From Marinilabiliaceae bacterium UBA5488 (GTDB lineage Bacteria > Bacteroidota > Bacteroidia > Bacteroidales > Marinilabiliaceae): a stretch of DNA of 64,000 bases. This document shows, piece after piece, positions 7,744 through 17,735 of the stretch. Under the pieces are notes generated by a model. That model saw only the letters and a program-made list of their open reading frames with translations. It searched no databases and was not told the origin of the DNA. Position numbers and translations under genes: made by a program. Location: the NCBI GenBank assembly GCA_002427105.1, contig DIPM01000025.1, positions 1 to 64,000 on the forward strand, given 5' to 3'. Numbering within the stretch: position 1 is the stretch's first letter; the number at the start of each line of letters is the position of its first letter.

Positions 7744-8287
7744 GGTTTATTTCCTGCATATCAGCGACAGCAAGCGGGATATTCTCCTTTAAAAACCGGA
7801 GAGCTTTTCCCATCTGTGCTTCTACCGTCTTAACCGATAATCCAAGCATTACTGCTATCTCTCTATATTTCAAGCCCTCAAATCTGTTCATTCTAAAAAT
7901 TTTCTGCCTCTTTTCGGGGAGCTTAGCAATAACCTTCTGAACTTTCTCAAGCATTTCCTCATTGAGTAGCATGGTATCGTCTTCCCTTTCCGAAAGACGC
8001 AGGTTTTCCAGCCCTTTGAATCTCTTCTTCTCTTTTAACTCATCCAGGCATCTGTTGCGCACGGCCTGCAGCAGATAGCCCATTGGTCTGGAAATATTAT
8101 AGTCCGCCCTTCGCTCCCATAGCCTTACAAAAACCCCTTGCACAACGTCCTGTGCAGCATCGCCATCTTTAAGGAAACTGTTGGCATAAACCACCAGAGA
8201 AGCGTAATGCGTCTTGAATAAGTTTTCAAACGCAGCCTCATCAAGTTCTTTAATAAAGTCGTTCTGATGGTAAGCTCCACTACTCAT
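7730..8287 (-). CDS. ECF RNA polymerase sigma factor (Bacteroidetes expansion type)
   Basis: 185 residues, typical length. The sigma-2 region includes FKTHYASLVVYANSFLKD and DVVQGVFVRLWERR; the sigma-4 helix-turn-helix includes LPEKRQKIFRMNRFEGLKYR, EIAVMLGLSVKTVEAQMGKA. First gene of a three-gene operon with FecR and the STN protein. No SusC/SusD pair adjoins this sigma operon, so its target is not obvious from context; the nearby LamG-phosphatase and glycan genes are possible targets (inference). Confidence 0.92.
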   Translation of the reverse strand: MSSGAYHQNDFIKELDEAAFENLFKTHYASLVVYANSFLKDGDAAQDVVQGVFVRLWERRADYNISRPMGYLLQAVRNRCLDELKEKKRFKGLENLRLSEREDDTMLLNEEMLEKVQKVIAKLPEKRQKIFRMNRFEGLKYREIAVMLGLSVKTVEAQMGKALRFLKENIPLAVADMQEINHASN

Positions 8288-8343
8288 TGTTGCCTATTTA
8301 ACTAATAGACCAAATTATAACAAAAAACCCTTACTTCAAATTG

Positions 8344-9960
8344 CTATTTTTTTTTCCATTTAAAAGAGGAAACCACAGCTCCATGGTCGGAGGGAAAGCC
8401 CAAAGGGTGGGTATCAATAACAGCCGACCATGAAGGCTCAAGTCTGGAGCCATTGTAAAAAATAAAGTTTACCCTGTCTTGCAGTACTTCGCGAAAGCGA
8501 GGAGACCAGGTATGCCCCGGGAAGGCTTTCACATCGGGGTGCAGCTTGCGATAACTATCAATAAAGCCTGCCTTTTGCAAGGCAAGCGTGGTGGGATATT
8601 CAATCGCCAGGCCGTAATGAATATCCTTATTTTCTTCAGTCCAGTCTAAGTGAGATCCTGAGTTAAAATCGCCTGCTAAAATCAGAGGAACATTATCCTC
8701 CCTGTCAACTAAAGTCTGAAGTTCCCATACGACATAGCGCATTTCGGCTCCTCTAGTTTCCATCTCTCTTAAGACTATAGAGTCGGGATGGGCTGAGCCT
8801 GACATAATATAGGGGCCGTTATTAGGAAGATAACTAAGATACACGGGGCAAAACAAGAGCTTGTTATTTTCGGGGAGCTCAACAGTAACTGCCCCCGAAA
8901 CCCTACGCCTATATATATCATAGGTCTGCCCCAAAGGGAACCTGCTCAAAACACATAAGCCCTCGCTGCGTTGATACAGGTAGAATCCCAGATTGTCTGC
9001 CAGCATAGGACCGGTGCCAAAGCTTTCCTGCAAAGATACAATGTCGGCTCCTGATTCACGGATAATTTCGACAACACGCTGCACCCCGACAAAACGGCCT
9101 TCACGTATTCCACCGCCCCAGGTATTCCAGCTCATCACAGTCAGAGAATCGGGCATTACATCTCTTCTTTTAAACTTAGGCTCTGTAAACTGCAAATAAA
9201 GGGCTTCAACTTGTTTGTCTGTCAAGACCCGACTCCAAACCGTCAGATTATCAATTTTGCCATTGTAGGTATCAAGTACAGGATCGGCAGCAAAGGGATC
9301 AGCACCTAAGTACAACTCTTTGTTGAAAATAGAAAAATCTTCTTGCTGCAGAGTATAAATAGCCACCGTTTTACCGTCGTAATATAGTCGCGTCTCCCTT
9401 GTAGAAAAATCTACAGAAAAACCAATAAGATGCCAGTTGCCGTCGTTAATTGCCTGGCGTGAAGGCAGAGGGCGATAGTTTTGTTCATTTACCCCATCAG
9501 AAATCCACCAGCTCCAGGCACCCGAAATGCCGGAAGAGATACTCCATCCAAAGGGCTCAAAGTCTTCAAACTCATCTTTTTGCCCGAGTATCACGTAACT
9601 ATTAAAATCGTCCTGCCCCATCTGCGTCCAGAGCAATATGCTAATACCTGAATAATCGGTTATTTTTGTACGATGCTCATTTATCAGAATAATCGGTTTG
9701 CGATACATGGAGCTTTGCGACAGGTCAAGCGCCATTCCGTCAAGCCCTTCTGTATAGCTTACATTACCATCGCCTCTAAATACAAGGGGTAAGATACCAT
9801 TGTTTACAACCTCCTGATCAAAGCCAACAGATATCAAAGGCATGGTAGGAAGAGGAGGAGATTTTTTATTAATAAAAGAACAACTTACAGTCGGCAATAA
9901 GAATAGCATAATACCGCAAGACGAAAGGAGAATCCGTGAAATCAGAAAGGTCTTTTTCAT
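8344..9960 (-). CDS. Lipoprotein with LamG lectin-like domain fused to endonuclease/exonuclease/phosphatase domain
   Basis: 538 residues from MKKTFLISRI (ATG at 9960; a longer frame start is unlikely). A hydrophobic leader ends at LPTVSC, a plausible lipobox. A LamG/concanavalin-like domain spans about residues 45-260 (LRDGNWHLIGFSV-type core reading INDGNWHLIGFSVD, TRETRLYYDGK). An EEP-fold domain follows (about 275-538) with its metal and catalytic motifs: VMSWNTWG, DIVSLQES, ILAGDFNSGSHLDW, DRVNFIFY and PSDHGAVV. EEP proteins cleave phosphodiesters in nucleic acids, phospholipid headgroups or inositol phosphates. A secreted, lectin-bearing one more likely acts on an external phosphate ester than on chromosomal DNA. 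No operon partner: the kinase gene on one side and the sigma gene on the other have separate spacing. Confidence 0.82.
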   Translation of the reverse strand: MKKTFLISRILLSSCGIMLFLLPTVSCSFINKKSPPLPTMPLISVGFDQEVVNNGILPLVFRGDGNVSYTEGLDGMALDLSQSSMYRKPIILINEHRTKITDYSGISILLWTQMGQDDFNSYVILGQKDEFEDFEPFGWSISSGISGAWSWWISDGVNEQNYRPLPSRQAINDGNWHLIGFSVDFSTRETRLYYDGKTVAIYTLQQEDFSIFNKELYLGADPFAADPVLDTYNGKIDNLTVWSRVLTDKQVEALYLQFTEPKFKRRDVMPDSLTVMSWNTWGGGIREGRFVGVQRVVEIIRESGADIVSLQESFGTGPMLADNLGFYLYQRSEGLCVLSRFPLGQTYDIYRRRVSGAVTVELPENNKLLFCPVYLSYLPNNGPYIMSGSAHPDSIVLREMETRGAEMRYVVWELQTLVDREDNVPLILAGDFNSGSHLDWTEENKDIHYGLAIEYPTTLALQKAGFIDSYRKLHPDVKAFPGHTWSPRFREVLQDRVNFIFYNGSRLEPSWSAVIDTHPLGFPSDHGAVVSSFKWKKK

Positions 9961-10067
9961 AATCGCTAAAATTTCTATTCCGGGGATAGATGGCATTTGT
10001 CACCGCTAAATAAGTACGCAAAAAAAACAATACAGTTGCAAATATCTGCAAACTGCCGGCCGGCTGA

Positions 10068-13000
10068 CTACTCAAATAACTGCTCCCTAATTCTTTCCAC
10101 TATCAGCGAAAGCTCTGAAACCAATTGTTTCAACAAAGGTTTATACTCAGCACTACCTTCCTTAAAGGCCTTTTCGGTTTCAATAGTTAAGGGGTAGATA
10201 AGAGTAGCTTCCATGGTGCCGACAATTCCTTTCAGAGAGTGCAACATTCTGGCCATACTTTCCTTATCATCTGACTGCTCCAGCTCCTCCACGGCAGAAC
10301 CAAAGTCTTGATAATCATGACAAAAGCCCTTTAAAAGGCGTTTATACAAATCGCTGCGGTCGCCCATTCGTTTTATACCCGCCTGAACATTCAAGCCCTC
10401 TATTTCGGGGAAATCAATATGGCCGGGGCTCAGCTCAGGAAAGCTCTCAAGTTCTTGCTCAGATTCAATCTGGCCAAAAACAAGATGATAAATTACCCTG
10501 AAAAGATCTTCAGGATCGATAGGTTTGGCAATTAATCCAACCATCCCGGCCTGAAGACTCAGCGCCTCTACATCTCCAAAAGCTTCGGCTGTCATGGCTG
10601 CCACAGGAACATCTTCCCATCCGGCTACCCTTTTCAATTTGCGGGTAGCCGCATAACCGTCCATCTCGGGCATATTAATATCCATCAAAATGATATTGTA
10701 AGGACAGATACCCTTTGAGGCCTCTGCCATCTCAAGAGCCTCTTTGCCCCCACCGGCCACATCTGTGCTTATGCCTGCCATATCAAGCAGTTCGATAGCC
10801 AAACTGCGATTACTTGCCGTATCGTCCACCACAAGCGCCTTCAATGGTTTCTTTTCCTTAAGCATATCACGATAAATACGCTTTTTCGGAATATGCTCTG
10901 TGTGAGTTATTCCACCGCCCAGTACATCCATAAGCGTGTCAAACAGCAACGAATAGTTGGCAGGCTTATTAAGTAGTACAGGCTCATTATTATCAATCCT
11001 GAAATTTTTCAGACTCGTTTCATTAAAGGGCGTTGAAATTAATACCAGATGTTCAAATCTATCACGGTAGTTTTTGAGCGTCTCAAGAGCCTTGCTATCA
11101 CTATCAGCAAAAACATTTTTGTCAATAAACAATATTCGGAAGGGCTCTGTATGCTTAACATTATCAAACTCCTGAATCAATTCTTTATACGAATTAGCTC
11201 GCTTTACCGTAAAGCCAAAATCCTGAATCATCTGCTGAAAACTCTTGGAGGAGGCACGGCCGGCATCGGCAATCAGGACGGTGTCGCCCTCGCCTTCGAA
11301 GGCATGGCGCATTTGCTCTTTCTTCTGCAAGGCTTGTTTTTCAACCTTGGCAGTGAAGAAAAATGTACTGCCAATTCCGTATTCGCTTTCAACCCATATT
11401 TTGCCGCCCATCAGACTCGTCAAGCGCTTACAAATAGCAAGTCCCAAACCTGTACCACCATACTTGCGGGTTATCGACACGTCGGCCTGAGTAAAAGCCT
11501 TAAAAAGATTGCTAAGTTGCTCGTCTTTCAATCCAATTCCGGTATCTGCAACAGAAAAGAGTAGTTCAAGCTGCTTGTCATCCTCATTATTTACGTCAAT
11601 ATTGACCTGTACCTCTCCCTGGTCCGTGAATTTTATAGCATTATTAACCAGGTTAACCAGCACCTGCTCAATACGCATCGGGTCTCCAATCAGGTTAAGC
11701 GGGACATTTGGCAAAATATTGAACACCAAGTCAAGACCCTTCTCATGTGCACGAAAATAAACTATATCCGCCAGGTTCTGCATAAGCGCCTCCAGGTCAA
11801 AGTCGATACTTTCAAGTTCCAGTTTTCCCGCCTCAATTTTCGAGAAGTCCAGTATATCGTTAATAATACCCAGCAGCGAACGCGATGACGACTGTATTCT
11901 CTTGAGGTATCCTGTGTGCTCAGTAAGCTCCAGCTTTTCGAGGCCCAGATGAGTCCATCCTATAATAGCATTTAAGGGAGTCCTGATTTCATGGCTCATA
12001 CGAGCCAGGAAATCGCTCTTGGCACGGGTTGCAGCTTCGGCAGCCTCCTTGGCTTTTTGCAATTCTTCGCCTCCCTCATTTCTCATCAAAACGATTCCAA
12101 GGGTAACAGCAAAAGCTTTGAACAAGGTCTTGTGTGAATCATTCCACTGCCCGCCTCGCATACCATAGCCGAAGCCAATAAAGCCCCAAAAGCGTTCATG
12201 CACAAATACAGGGATAAGCATGGCCGAGGAAGCTTTCATCTTTTTTAAGAATATCTGCTCTCCATGTTCGCCCTGTCGGGCGTTCACAATTACCTCTTTG
12301 TTTTCGCTTAAGCGATGAAACCACGTTGTAGAAACAGCTTCATAAGAAAGGACTTCAAAATCATCGCGATAAATTGGCTCCAGCAGAGTTTTATCCAACT
12401 CGACAAGATGCTCCATAACCACTTTGCCGCTTTTCGGAGAGCGCTTATTAACAAAAGCAAAGGACAGGTCAACTCCGGCTCCTTCACCCATTACCCTCAA
12501 GGCCCGTATGATAGCTTCATTGGGATCGTCATTTGCTATTAACTCCTTAACAGCCTCAGAAACTCCTTCAAGCAGGCGGTCGCGCAACATAAGCTCCGAC
12601 AGCGCCTCCTTCTGTGCCGTAATATCTATGATAACTCCTTGAAGCGTTACCTTGGTAGAATTAGGCTCATAAACCGGCAAACCCTTTTCATAGACCCATT
12701 TGCGCTGCCCAAAAAGGTCACGTATCTTATATTCGATCTCGTAAGGGCGTTGTCGCAAGACAGCCTGATGAATAGTTTCCTTAACTTTTTTAACATCGTC
12801 GGCATCAATAAAGGGCATAATAGATTGACCCTCCGAAATAAAGGCATCAATTCCCAAGCCAATCAATTTTTCAACGCCTCCGCTAATAAAGAGCATCGAC
12901 CTGCGGGCGTCATTCTGGCAATGATAAACGATTCCCGGCACATTGGTAACAATATTATGATAATTTGCACGACTACGTTCCAAATCCGACAAAGCCTTAC

Positions 13001-14339
13001 GTAAGACCGTAATATCGGTAGATACGCAAACCAGCGAGACAATCCCTCCATCTTGGTTCTGAATAGGAAATTTATTGGAAAGGAAGGTGCGTCGTCCATC
13101 AGGAGCGGGTAAATACTCCTCTACCTGGATAGGCTTGCCTCCATCTATAACTGCCTGGTCATTACTGCTAATAACCAAGGCGTATTCAGGCGGAAAAATC
13201 TCATCGTCGGTCTTACCAATAATCCTGTGTGCTTCCATACCCAGCACTTCCTCCATTGGCTGGTTTATCAGAGTATATCTGCCCTGAATATCTTTTACAT
13301 AAATCAAGGATGCACTGTTATTGATAATATCATTGAGCAGCTTCCTGTTCTCCTTCAAGAGCTTGTCTTTAGCTTCTCTGATTTCCTCTTCCTTCCTTAC
13401 CCTGAGCATATAGCGGATAGCCATAACAAATCCAAAGGACAGCGAAAAAACTATGATAGCCACAAGTATCCAAAGGCTCCAAATAGACCATTTTTCCATT
13501 GCCCGAGTCTGATGCGAGTCGGCCATCTCACCTGCATTTTGAATTTGCAAGGAGCTATTAACCATCATATCCTCAGCTTCTTTCAGCTCAAAAACAGCTT
13601 TGGCCAAATCCAGCATCTCCGTCTGATACTCAGCCATTGCGCTGCTTAAGTTTTTCAGAGCCAGGCCGGCGCGAGATCCGGGTGTAACGGCATCGGCAGG
13701 TGGAATCAAAGCACGGATACGGGTAAAAACAAAATCTACCGAGTCGGGACTAACGACTACCCGGGGATAGTTCCATATCTGCTTTTCCAGGGCTTCGATA
13801 TGCAGGAGCTGAAAAGGCAAATCGTTATGAGTGCCAAGACCTGATATGCCGGCACTGTCTGATGCTAAGGGTCGCGGGAAAGGCGCCCGGGCCGAAATAA
13901 AAATAATCCGGAAGAGAGAATCCATGCGTTGTTCCGATATGAGTCGCTTATCGCGTAAATTCACAAACTTCGACCAATAAGAATGGAACTCATCGATCCA
14001 TTCATTAACAGACTCCAGCTCAGTGCGGCTTTTGGGATACAGACGACTGTCCTGAGCTTGATCCAGGGCCTTATAAATTTCATTTATCAGACTGTCAACC
14101 TGCGAAACATCAGCGCTTTCACAATAAAGCGAAAAGCTTTTGGTCTCAATACGCGCCAGGTAAATCTGATGAAGCAATTTGTCGAGTTTCTCGCCGCTGT
14201 CAATCCAGTCGTTAAGCCTTTGGACTCCATAAATAGTCGCTCCGGATACAAACACCAGCAGAAGTAAAATAATAATAAATCCCCTGAACACCTTCTTGCT
14301 GATGGAGCTGCGATTATTTTGAATGGTTTTGAAATACAT
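10068..14339 (-). CDS. BarA-like hybrid sensor histidine kinase
   Basis: 1423 residues. Membrane span near 20-40, a helical periplasmic sensor to about 285, second span near 288-310. Then two PAS domains (about 335-455 and 460-575), a GAF domain (about 590-760), a HisKA dimerisation helix with MSHEIRTPLNAI (His about 783), and a HATPase domain (GGTGLGLAICKRL). A degenerate first receiver follows, then a full receiver with VVDD and LMDINMPEMDG (Asp about 1220), and an HPt domain with MLHSLKGIVG (His about 1365). It can run a complete His-Asp-His phosphorelay but has no DNA-binding domain and no partner regulator next to it, so its output regulator must be encoded elsewhere. Divergently placed from the glycosidase at 14436. 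Confidence 0.92.
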   Translation of the reverse strand: MYFKTIQNNRSSISKKVFRGFIIILLLLVFVSGATIYGVQRLNDWIDSGEKLDKLLHQIYLARIETKSFSLYCESADVSQVDSLINEIYKALDQAQDSRLYPKSRTELESVNEWIDEFHSYWSKFVNLRDKRLISEQRMDSLFRIIFISARAPFPRPLASDSAGISGLGTHNDLPFQLLHIEALEKQIWNYPRVVVSPDSVDFVFTRIRALIPPADAVTPGSRAGLALKNLSSAMAEYQTEMLDLAKAVFELKEAEDMMVNSSLQIQNAGEMADSHQTRAMEKWSIWSLWILVAIIVFSLSFGFVMAIRYMLRVRKEEEIREAKDKLLKENRKLLNDIINNSASLIYVKDIQGRYTLINQPMEEVLGMEAHRIIGKTDDEIFPPEYALVISSNDQAVIDGGKPIQVEEYLPAPDGRRTFLSNKFPIQNQDGGIVSLVCVSTDITVLRKALSDLERSRANYHNIVTNVPGIVYHCQNDARRSMLFISGGVEKLIGLGIDAFISEGQSIMPFIDADDVKKVKETIHQAVLRQRPYEIEYKIRDLFGQRKWVYEKGLPVYEPNSTKVTLQGVIIDITAQKEALSELMLRDRLLEGVSEAVKELIANDDPNEAIIRALRVMGEGAGVDLSFAFVNKRSPKSGKVVMEHLVELDKTLLEPIYRDDFEVLSYEAVSTTWFHRLSENKEVIVNARQGEHGEQIFLKKMKASSAMLIPVFVHERFWGFIGFGYGMRGGQWNDSHKTLFKAFAVTLGIVLMRNEGGEELQKAKEAAEAATRAKSDFLARMSHEIRTPLNAIIGWTHLGLEKLELTEHTGYLKRIQSSSRSLLGIINDILDFSKIEAGKLELESIDFDLEALMQNLADIVYFRAHEKGLDLVFNILPNVPLNLIGDPMRIEQVLVNLVNNAIKFTDQGEVQVNIDVNNEDDKQLELLFSVADTGIGLKDEQLSNLFKAFTQADVSITRKYGGTGLGLAICKRLTSLMGGKIWVESEYGIGSTFFFTAKVEKQALQKKEQMRHAFEGEGDTVLIADAGRASSKSFQQMIQDFGFTVKRANSYKELIQEFDNVKHTEPFRILFIDKNVFADSDSKALETLKNYRDRFEHLVLISTPFNETSLKNFRIDNNEPVLLNKPANYSLLFDTLMDVLGGGITHTEHIPKKRIYRDMLKEKKPLKALVVDDTASNRSLAIELLDMAGISTDVAGGGKEALEMAEASKGICPYNIILMDINMPEMDGYAATRKLKRVAGWEDVPVAAMTAEAFGDVEALSLQAGMVGLIAKPIDPEDLFRVIYHLVFGQIESEQELESFPELSPGHIDFPEIEGLNVQAGIKRMGDRSDLYKRLLKGFCHDYQDFGSAVEELEQSDDKESMARMLHSLKGIVGTMEATLIYPLTIETEKAFKEGSAEYKPLLKQLVSELSLIVERIREQLFE

Positions 14340-14435
14340 GCAGAGGATTTTGACTAAACTCTTTTACAAGATACAAACATCGTAAAAATTTAGATAATTC
14401 CACTATCTTAGTCGCGTTAAAACACCAGCTCTTTT

Positions 14436-15941
14436 ATGAACTTAATACTCACTAAACCCTTGAAGGTTTGCCTATTCTTCTGTTTTTTATTTCGCATAAC
14501 TTTTTCTGAGGCCAATACTCCGCCGACTGCTGAATTCAGGGGCGTGTGGGTAGCCAGCGTGACCAATATAGATTGGCCGTCCAAAAGAAATCTGAGTGTG
14601 GAAGAGCTGAAAAAAGAAGCCCTCGACATTATCACCATGCACGAAGACATGGGCATGAACACAATTATATTGCAGGTACGCCCCTCGGGCGACGCAATTT
14701 ATCCTTCCAGGCATGCACCATGGTCGGTTTACCTGACCGGGAAGCAGGGGCTAGCGCCTCCCGACTCCTTCGACCCTCTAAGGTTCTGGGTTGAAGAGTG
14801 CAATAAGAGAAATATCGAACTCCACGCCTGGATAAATCCTTTCCGGGCTTCACTTCACAGCAGCGATTCGCTGCATATTTCACATCAGGCACGGATACAT
14901 CCCGAATGGATTGTAGAGTACAACAAAAGACTATATTTCGACCCCGGAATAGAAGAAGTTCGGCAGCATATAATTGAAGTTATTGAAGAGCTGGTATCAA
15001 ATTATAACATAGCAGCCATCCATATCGACGATTACTTCTACCCTTATCCCGTTGCCGGAGAGACCTTTAATGATTCGGCCACCTACGCCCGGTGGACAGG
15101 AGATAAAAGCAGCAATAGCATCCATGACTGGCGACGCTTAAATATCGACCTCTTTATAAAAGATGCCTACGATTCCATTCACAAAATAAAACCATGGGTG
15201 AAGTTTGGCATAAGCCCTTTCGGCGTTTGGCGAAACCGCGGCACTGACCCTCGCGGCAGTGACTCCAATGCAGGAGTAACCTCCTACGATAACCTCTATG
15301 CTAATGTGGTGAGGTGGGCCGAACTGGGATGGATTGATTACGTAATACCACAGATTTATTGGTCAACCCGCGATGAGGCTGCCAATTTTATAAAACTTGC
15401 AGAGTGGTGGAATCAGAATATCACGACTCGTCACCTTTATATAGGTCACGGAATTTACAAAATCAATGGTACGCAGGAACATTGGGATAATCCGGATGAG
15501 CTTAGGGAACAGATAAACTTTACAAGGAGTTTAGATAATGTAAAAGGCAATGCTTTTTATAGCCACAATCATTTTAAAAGGGAAAACAACAACCTTAACC
15601 GTCTTCTAGGCGACTCGCTTTACCGCGAAGCTGCCATAGCCCCTCCTATGGAGTGGCTGAACATTTCAGTGCCTAAGCCTGTTATGAACCTTAGATTTCG
15701 CCGCGGTTTAATTACCTGGGAAGCGCCGGCAAGCTCAAGCACCCTGAGTAAACCCAAAGGATACCTTGTTTACATTACCAATGAGATGGGAGAAGAGATA
15801 AATCATTTTGTAAGGGGAAAAGCATTCAAACCGGAGAGTAAAAATATGCCGGGAAGGGGCCGTTTCGAGATTGAAATAGCAGTAATTAACGACCAAAACA
15901 GTGTGAGTGAGAGAAGTGAGGCTATTAAAATCAAATTTTAA
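14436..15941 (+). CDS. Glycosyl hydrolase-like 10 (DUF187/YngK-type) secreted protein
   Basis: 501 residues with signal peptide (FCFLFRITFSEA). Residues 30-380 form the GHL10 TIM-barrel family: AEFRGVWVASVTNIDWP, NTIILQVRPSGDAIYPS, ELHAWINPFRA, AAIHIDDYFYPYP and IDYVIPQIYWS. A fibronectin-like C-terminal part (about 415-500) follows, as is common in this family. The exact substrate of these enzymes is poorly settled, and cell-wall or exopolysaccharide cleavage is proposed for relatives. It is the first gene of a compact plus-strand unit (22-base gap to the reductase gene, then 0-base gap to rlmN), which hints at co-transcription rather than shared function. Confidence 0.85.
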   Translation: MNLILTKPLKVCLFFCFLFRITFSEANTPPTAEFRGVWVASVTNIDWPSKRNLSVEELKKEALDIITMHEDMGMNTIILQVRPSGDAIYPSRHAPWSVYLTGKQGLAPPDSFDPLRFWVEECNKRNIELHAWINPFRASLHSSDSLHISHQARIHPEWIVEYNKRLYFDPGIEEVRQHIIEVIEELVSNYNIAAIHIDDYFYPYPVAGETFNDSATYARWTGDKSSNSIHDWRRLNIDLFIKDAYDSIHKIKPWVKFGISPFGVWRNRGTDPRGSDSNAGVTSYDNLYANVVRWAELGWIDYVIPQIYWSTRDEAANFIKLAEWWNQNITTRHLYIGHGIYKINGTQEHWDNPDELREQINFTRSLDNVKGNAFYSHNHFKRENNNLNRLLGDSLYREAAIAPPMEWLNISVPKPVMNLRFRRGLITWEAPASSSTLSKPKGYLVYITNEMGEEINHFVRGKAFKPESKNMPGRGRFEIEIAVINDQNSVSERSEAIKIKF

Positions 15942-15962
15942 AGCCCTAAAATCTTTTTTAAG

Positions 15963-16634
15963 ATGTCAGAACCGGTAAGAAGAAAAAAAGAACTTAAGCC
16001 AGTCAGGCTTATTTCAAATACGGAAATAAAGTCAGGAGTTTTCGTTATTGAACTTGAAAAAATACACGACTTTATTCCGGGGCAAATTGTTGCAGTAGCT
16101 ATGCACCCTGATGATGACTTAAGACTTTACAGTATCGCCTCGGGTGTAGATTATCCCTATTTGCGTATTCTTTTTGACCGAGTACCCGATGGTCAGCTAA
16201 CTCCGCCAATGTCTGAGCTTAGGGCCGGTGATACTCTTTATGTTACGGCTCCTTTCGGGCGATTTACCAAAACGCCCGAAAATTCGTGGTGGATTGCCAC
16301 TGGAACCGGTATAGCACCATTTATTTCAATGGCCGAGTCGGGCGAGGCCAGGGGGCGTACACTTCTTCACGGAGCTCGTTATTCAGAGCGCTTTTATTAT
16401 CAGGAACTTTTTAAAGAAAAGATGGGCGATAGATATCTTCGTTTCTGCACCATGGAAGAAGGGCCGGGGCTAATATCGGGTCGTATCACCACTTTCATAA
16501 AAGAAAGCGATGAAATAAAGCCGGAGAATAAGTATTATCTTTGCGGAAATGCAGATATGGTGGTTGAAGTGCGGCAGTTGTTGCTTACACGCGGCGTACC
16601 TTTTGATAATATAATAGCAGAGATATATTTTTAG
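15963..16634 (+). CDS. Ferredoxin/flavodoxin-NADP reductase family protein
   Basis: 223 residues, short for a cytosolic FNR. FAD-binding beta-barrel with RLYSIASG (RxYS motif, about 56-63) and the NAD(P)-binding half with GTGIAPFISM and YYLCGNADMV. It ends with an aromatic residue (EIYF) as in bacterial FNRs. It should pass electrons between NAD(P)H and a ferredoxin or flavodoxin. Its stop codon is immediately followed by the rlmN start, and RlmN needs a reduced donor for radical-SAM chemistry, so a supply role is an attractive inference. Confidence 0.85.
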   Translation: MSEPVRRKKELKPVRLISNTEIKSGVFVIELEKIHDFIPGQIVAVAMHPDDDLRLYSIASGVDYPYLRILFDRVPDGQLTPPMSELRAGDTLYVTAPFGRFTKTPENSWWIATGTGIAPFISMAESGEARGRTLLHGARYSERFYYQELFKEKMGDRYLRFCTMEEGPGLISGRITTFIKESDEIKPENKYYLCGNADMVVEVRQLLLTRGVPFDNIIAEIYF

Positions 16635-17681
16635 ATGCAAAACAAAGAAGCACTTTTAGGCAAAACCCTGGATGAACTCAGGGAAGTTGTTAAAGGATTG
16701 GGATTGCCCGCATTTACAGCTTCTCAGATAGCTAATTGGCTCTATGTAAAAAAGGTAAGCTCCATAGAGGAGATGACGAACTTGTCGAAAAAAGCAAGGG
16801 AAGGACTGGCTGAGAACTTTGAAATTGGCCGGACTCTCCCATCTAAGGTGCAAACATCAGTTGACGGCACAAAAAAGTATCTGTTCGCGGCTCACAAAGG
16901 GCTCTTTATCGAAGCTGCCTATATCCCCGAAGATGACAGGAAAACACTTTGCGTGTCCTCACAGGTAGGTTGCAAAATGGGCTGTCTCTTTTGCATGACT
17001 GGCAAGCAGGGATTCCAGGGTCAGCTTAAGGCCGGTGAAATAATCAATCAGTTATTAAGCATTGAAGAGAGTGATATTTTGACTAATGTTGTTTACATGG
17101 GCATGGGCGAGCCCATGGATAACATAGAAGAAGTGTTGAAATCCTTACAGATACTGACATCAGACTGGGGTTTTGGCTGGAGTCCGCGACGAATCAATGT
17201 TTCCACCATAGGAGTAATACCGGCCATGCGTCGATTTATCGAGGAGAGCGAGGCTCATCTGGCAATAAGCATGCACTCGCCTTTCGACCAGGAACGCAAA
17301 AAGCTCATGCCCATTCAGCAAGTTTACACAATAGAGAAGGTGGTTGAGGCTCTGCGCGAATACGATTTTGGACGTCAGCGTCGGATATCCTTCGAATACA
17401 TTATGTTTGAAGGGATAAATGATACGGTAGAACATGTTAAAGGTATTACAAAACTGCTCAACGGAATGCGCTGCCGCATCAATCTTATAAAATTCCATCC
17501 TATTCCTGACTCTCCCTTACGCGGCAGCTCTAATGATAAAATGGAATGGTTCAGTAACCAACTCAGCAAAAAAGGCTTAATTTCGACTATCCGCCGCTCC
17601 AGAGGCGAGGATATTTATGCCGCCTGCGGCCTTCTTTCGACCAAAGAACTAGTAAAGAAGGATGAAGACAGCGACTTCTAG
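16635..17681 (+). CDS. rlmN: 23S rRNA (adenine(2503)-C(2))-methyltransferase RlmN
   Basis: 348 residues, normal length. It is a dual-specificity radical-SAM enzyme that methylates A2503 of 23S rRNA and A37 of some tRNAs. The CxxxCxxC cluster motif is visible as CKMGCLFC, the SAM-binding GEPMDN follows, and the catalytic C-terminal cysteine lies in YAACGLL. The start ATG directly follows the TAG of the reductase gene, so translation is likely coupled. It ends before a strong hairpin shared with the convergent GH16 gene. Confidence 0.96.
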   Translation: MQNKEALLGKTLDELREVVKGLGLPAFTASQIANWLYVKKVSSIEEMTNLSKKAREGLAENFEIGRTLPSKVQTSVDGTKKYLFAAHKGLFIEAAYIPEDDRKTLCVSSQVGCKMGCLFCMTGKQGFQGQLKAGEIINQLLSIEESDILTNVVYMGMGEPMDNIEEVLKSLQILTSDWGFGWSPRRINVSTIGVIPAMRRFIEESEAHLAISMHSPFDQERKKLMPIQQVYTIEKVVEALREYDFGRQRRISFEYIMFEGINDTVEHVKGITKLLNGMRCRINLIKFHPIPDSPLRGSSNDKMEWFSNQLSKKGLISTIRRSRGEDIYAACGLLSTKELVKKDEDSDF

Positions 17682-17735
17682 TAATTCCTGCTTCAGGGTT
17701 AATTAAATAAATAGAAGTGTAATTTATTTAAATTA

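Noticed and set aside
8344..9960. Reading the EEP protein as a DNA-repair exonuclease III
   Set aside because: It has a lipoprotein signal and a LamG domain, so a cytoplasmic repair role is unlikely.
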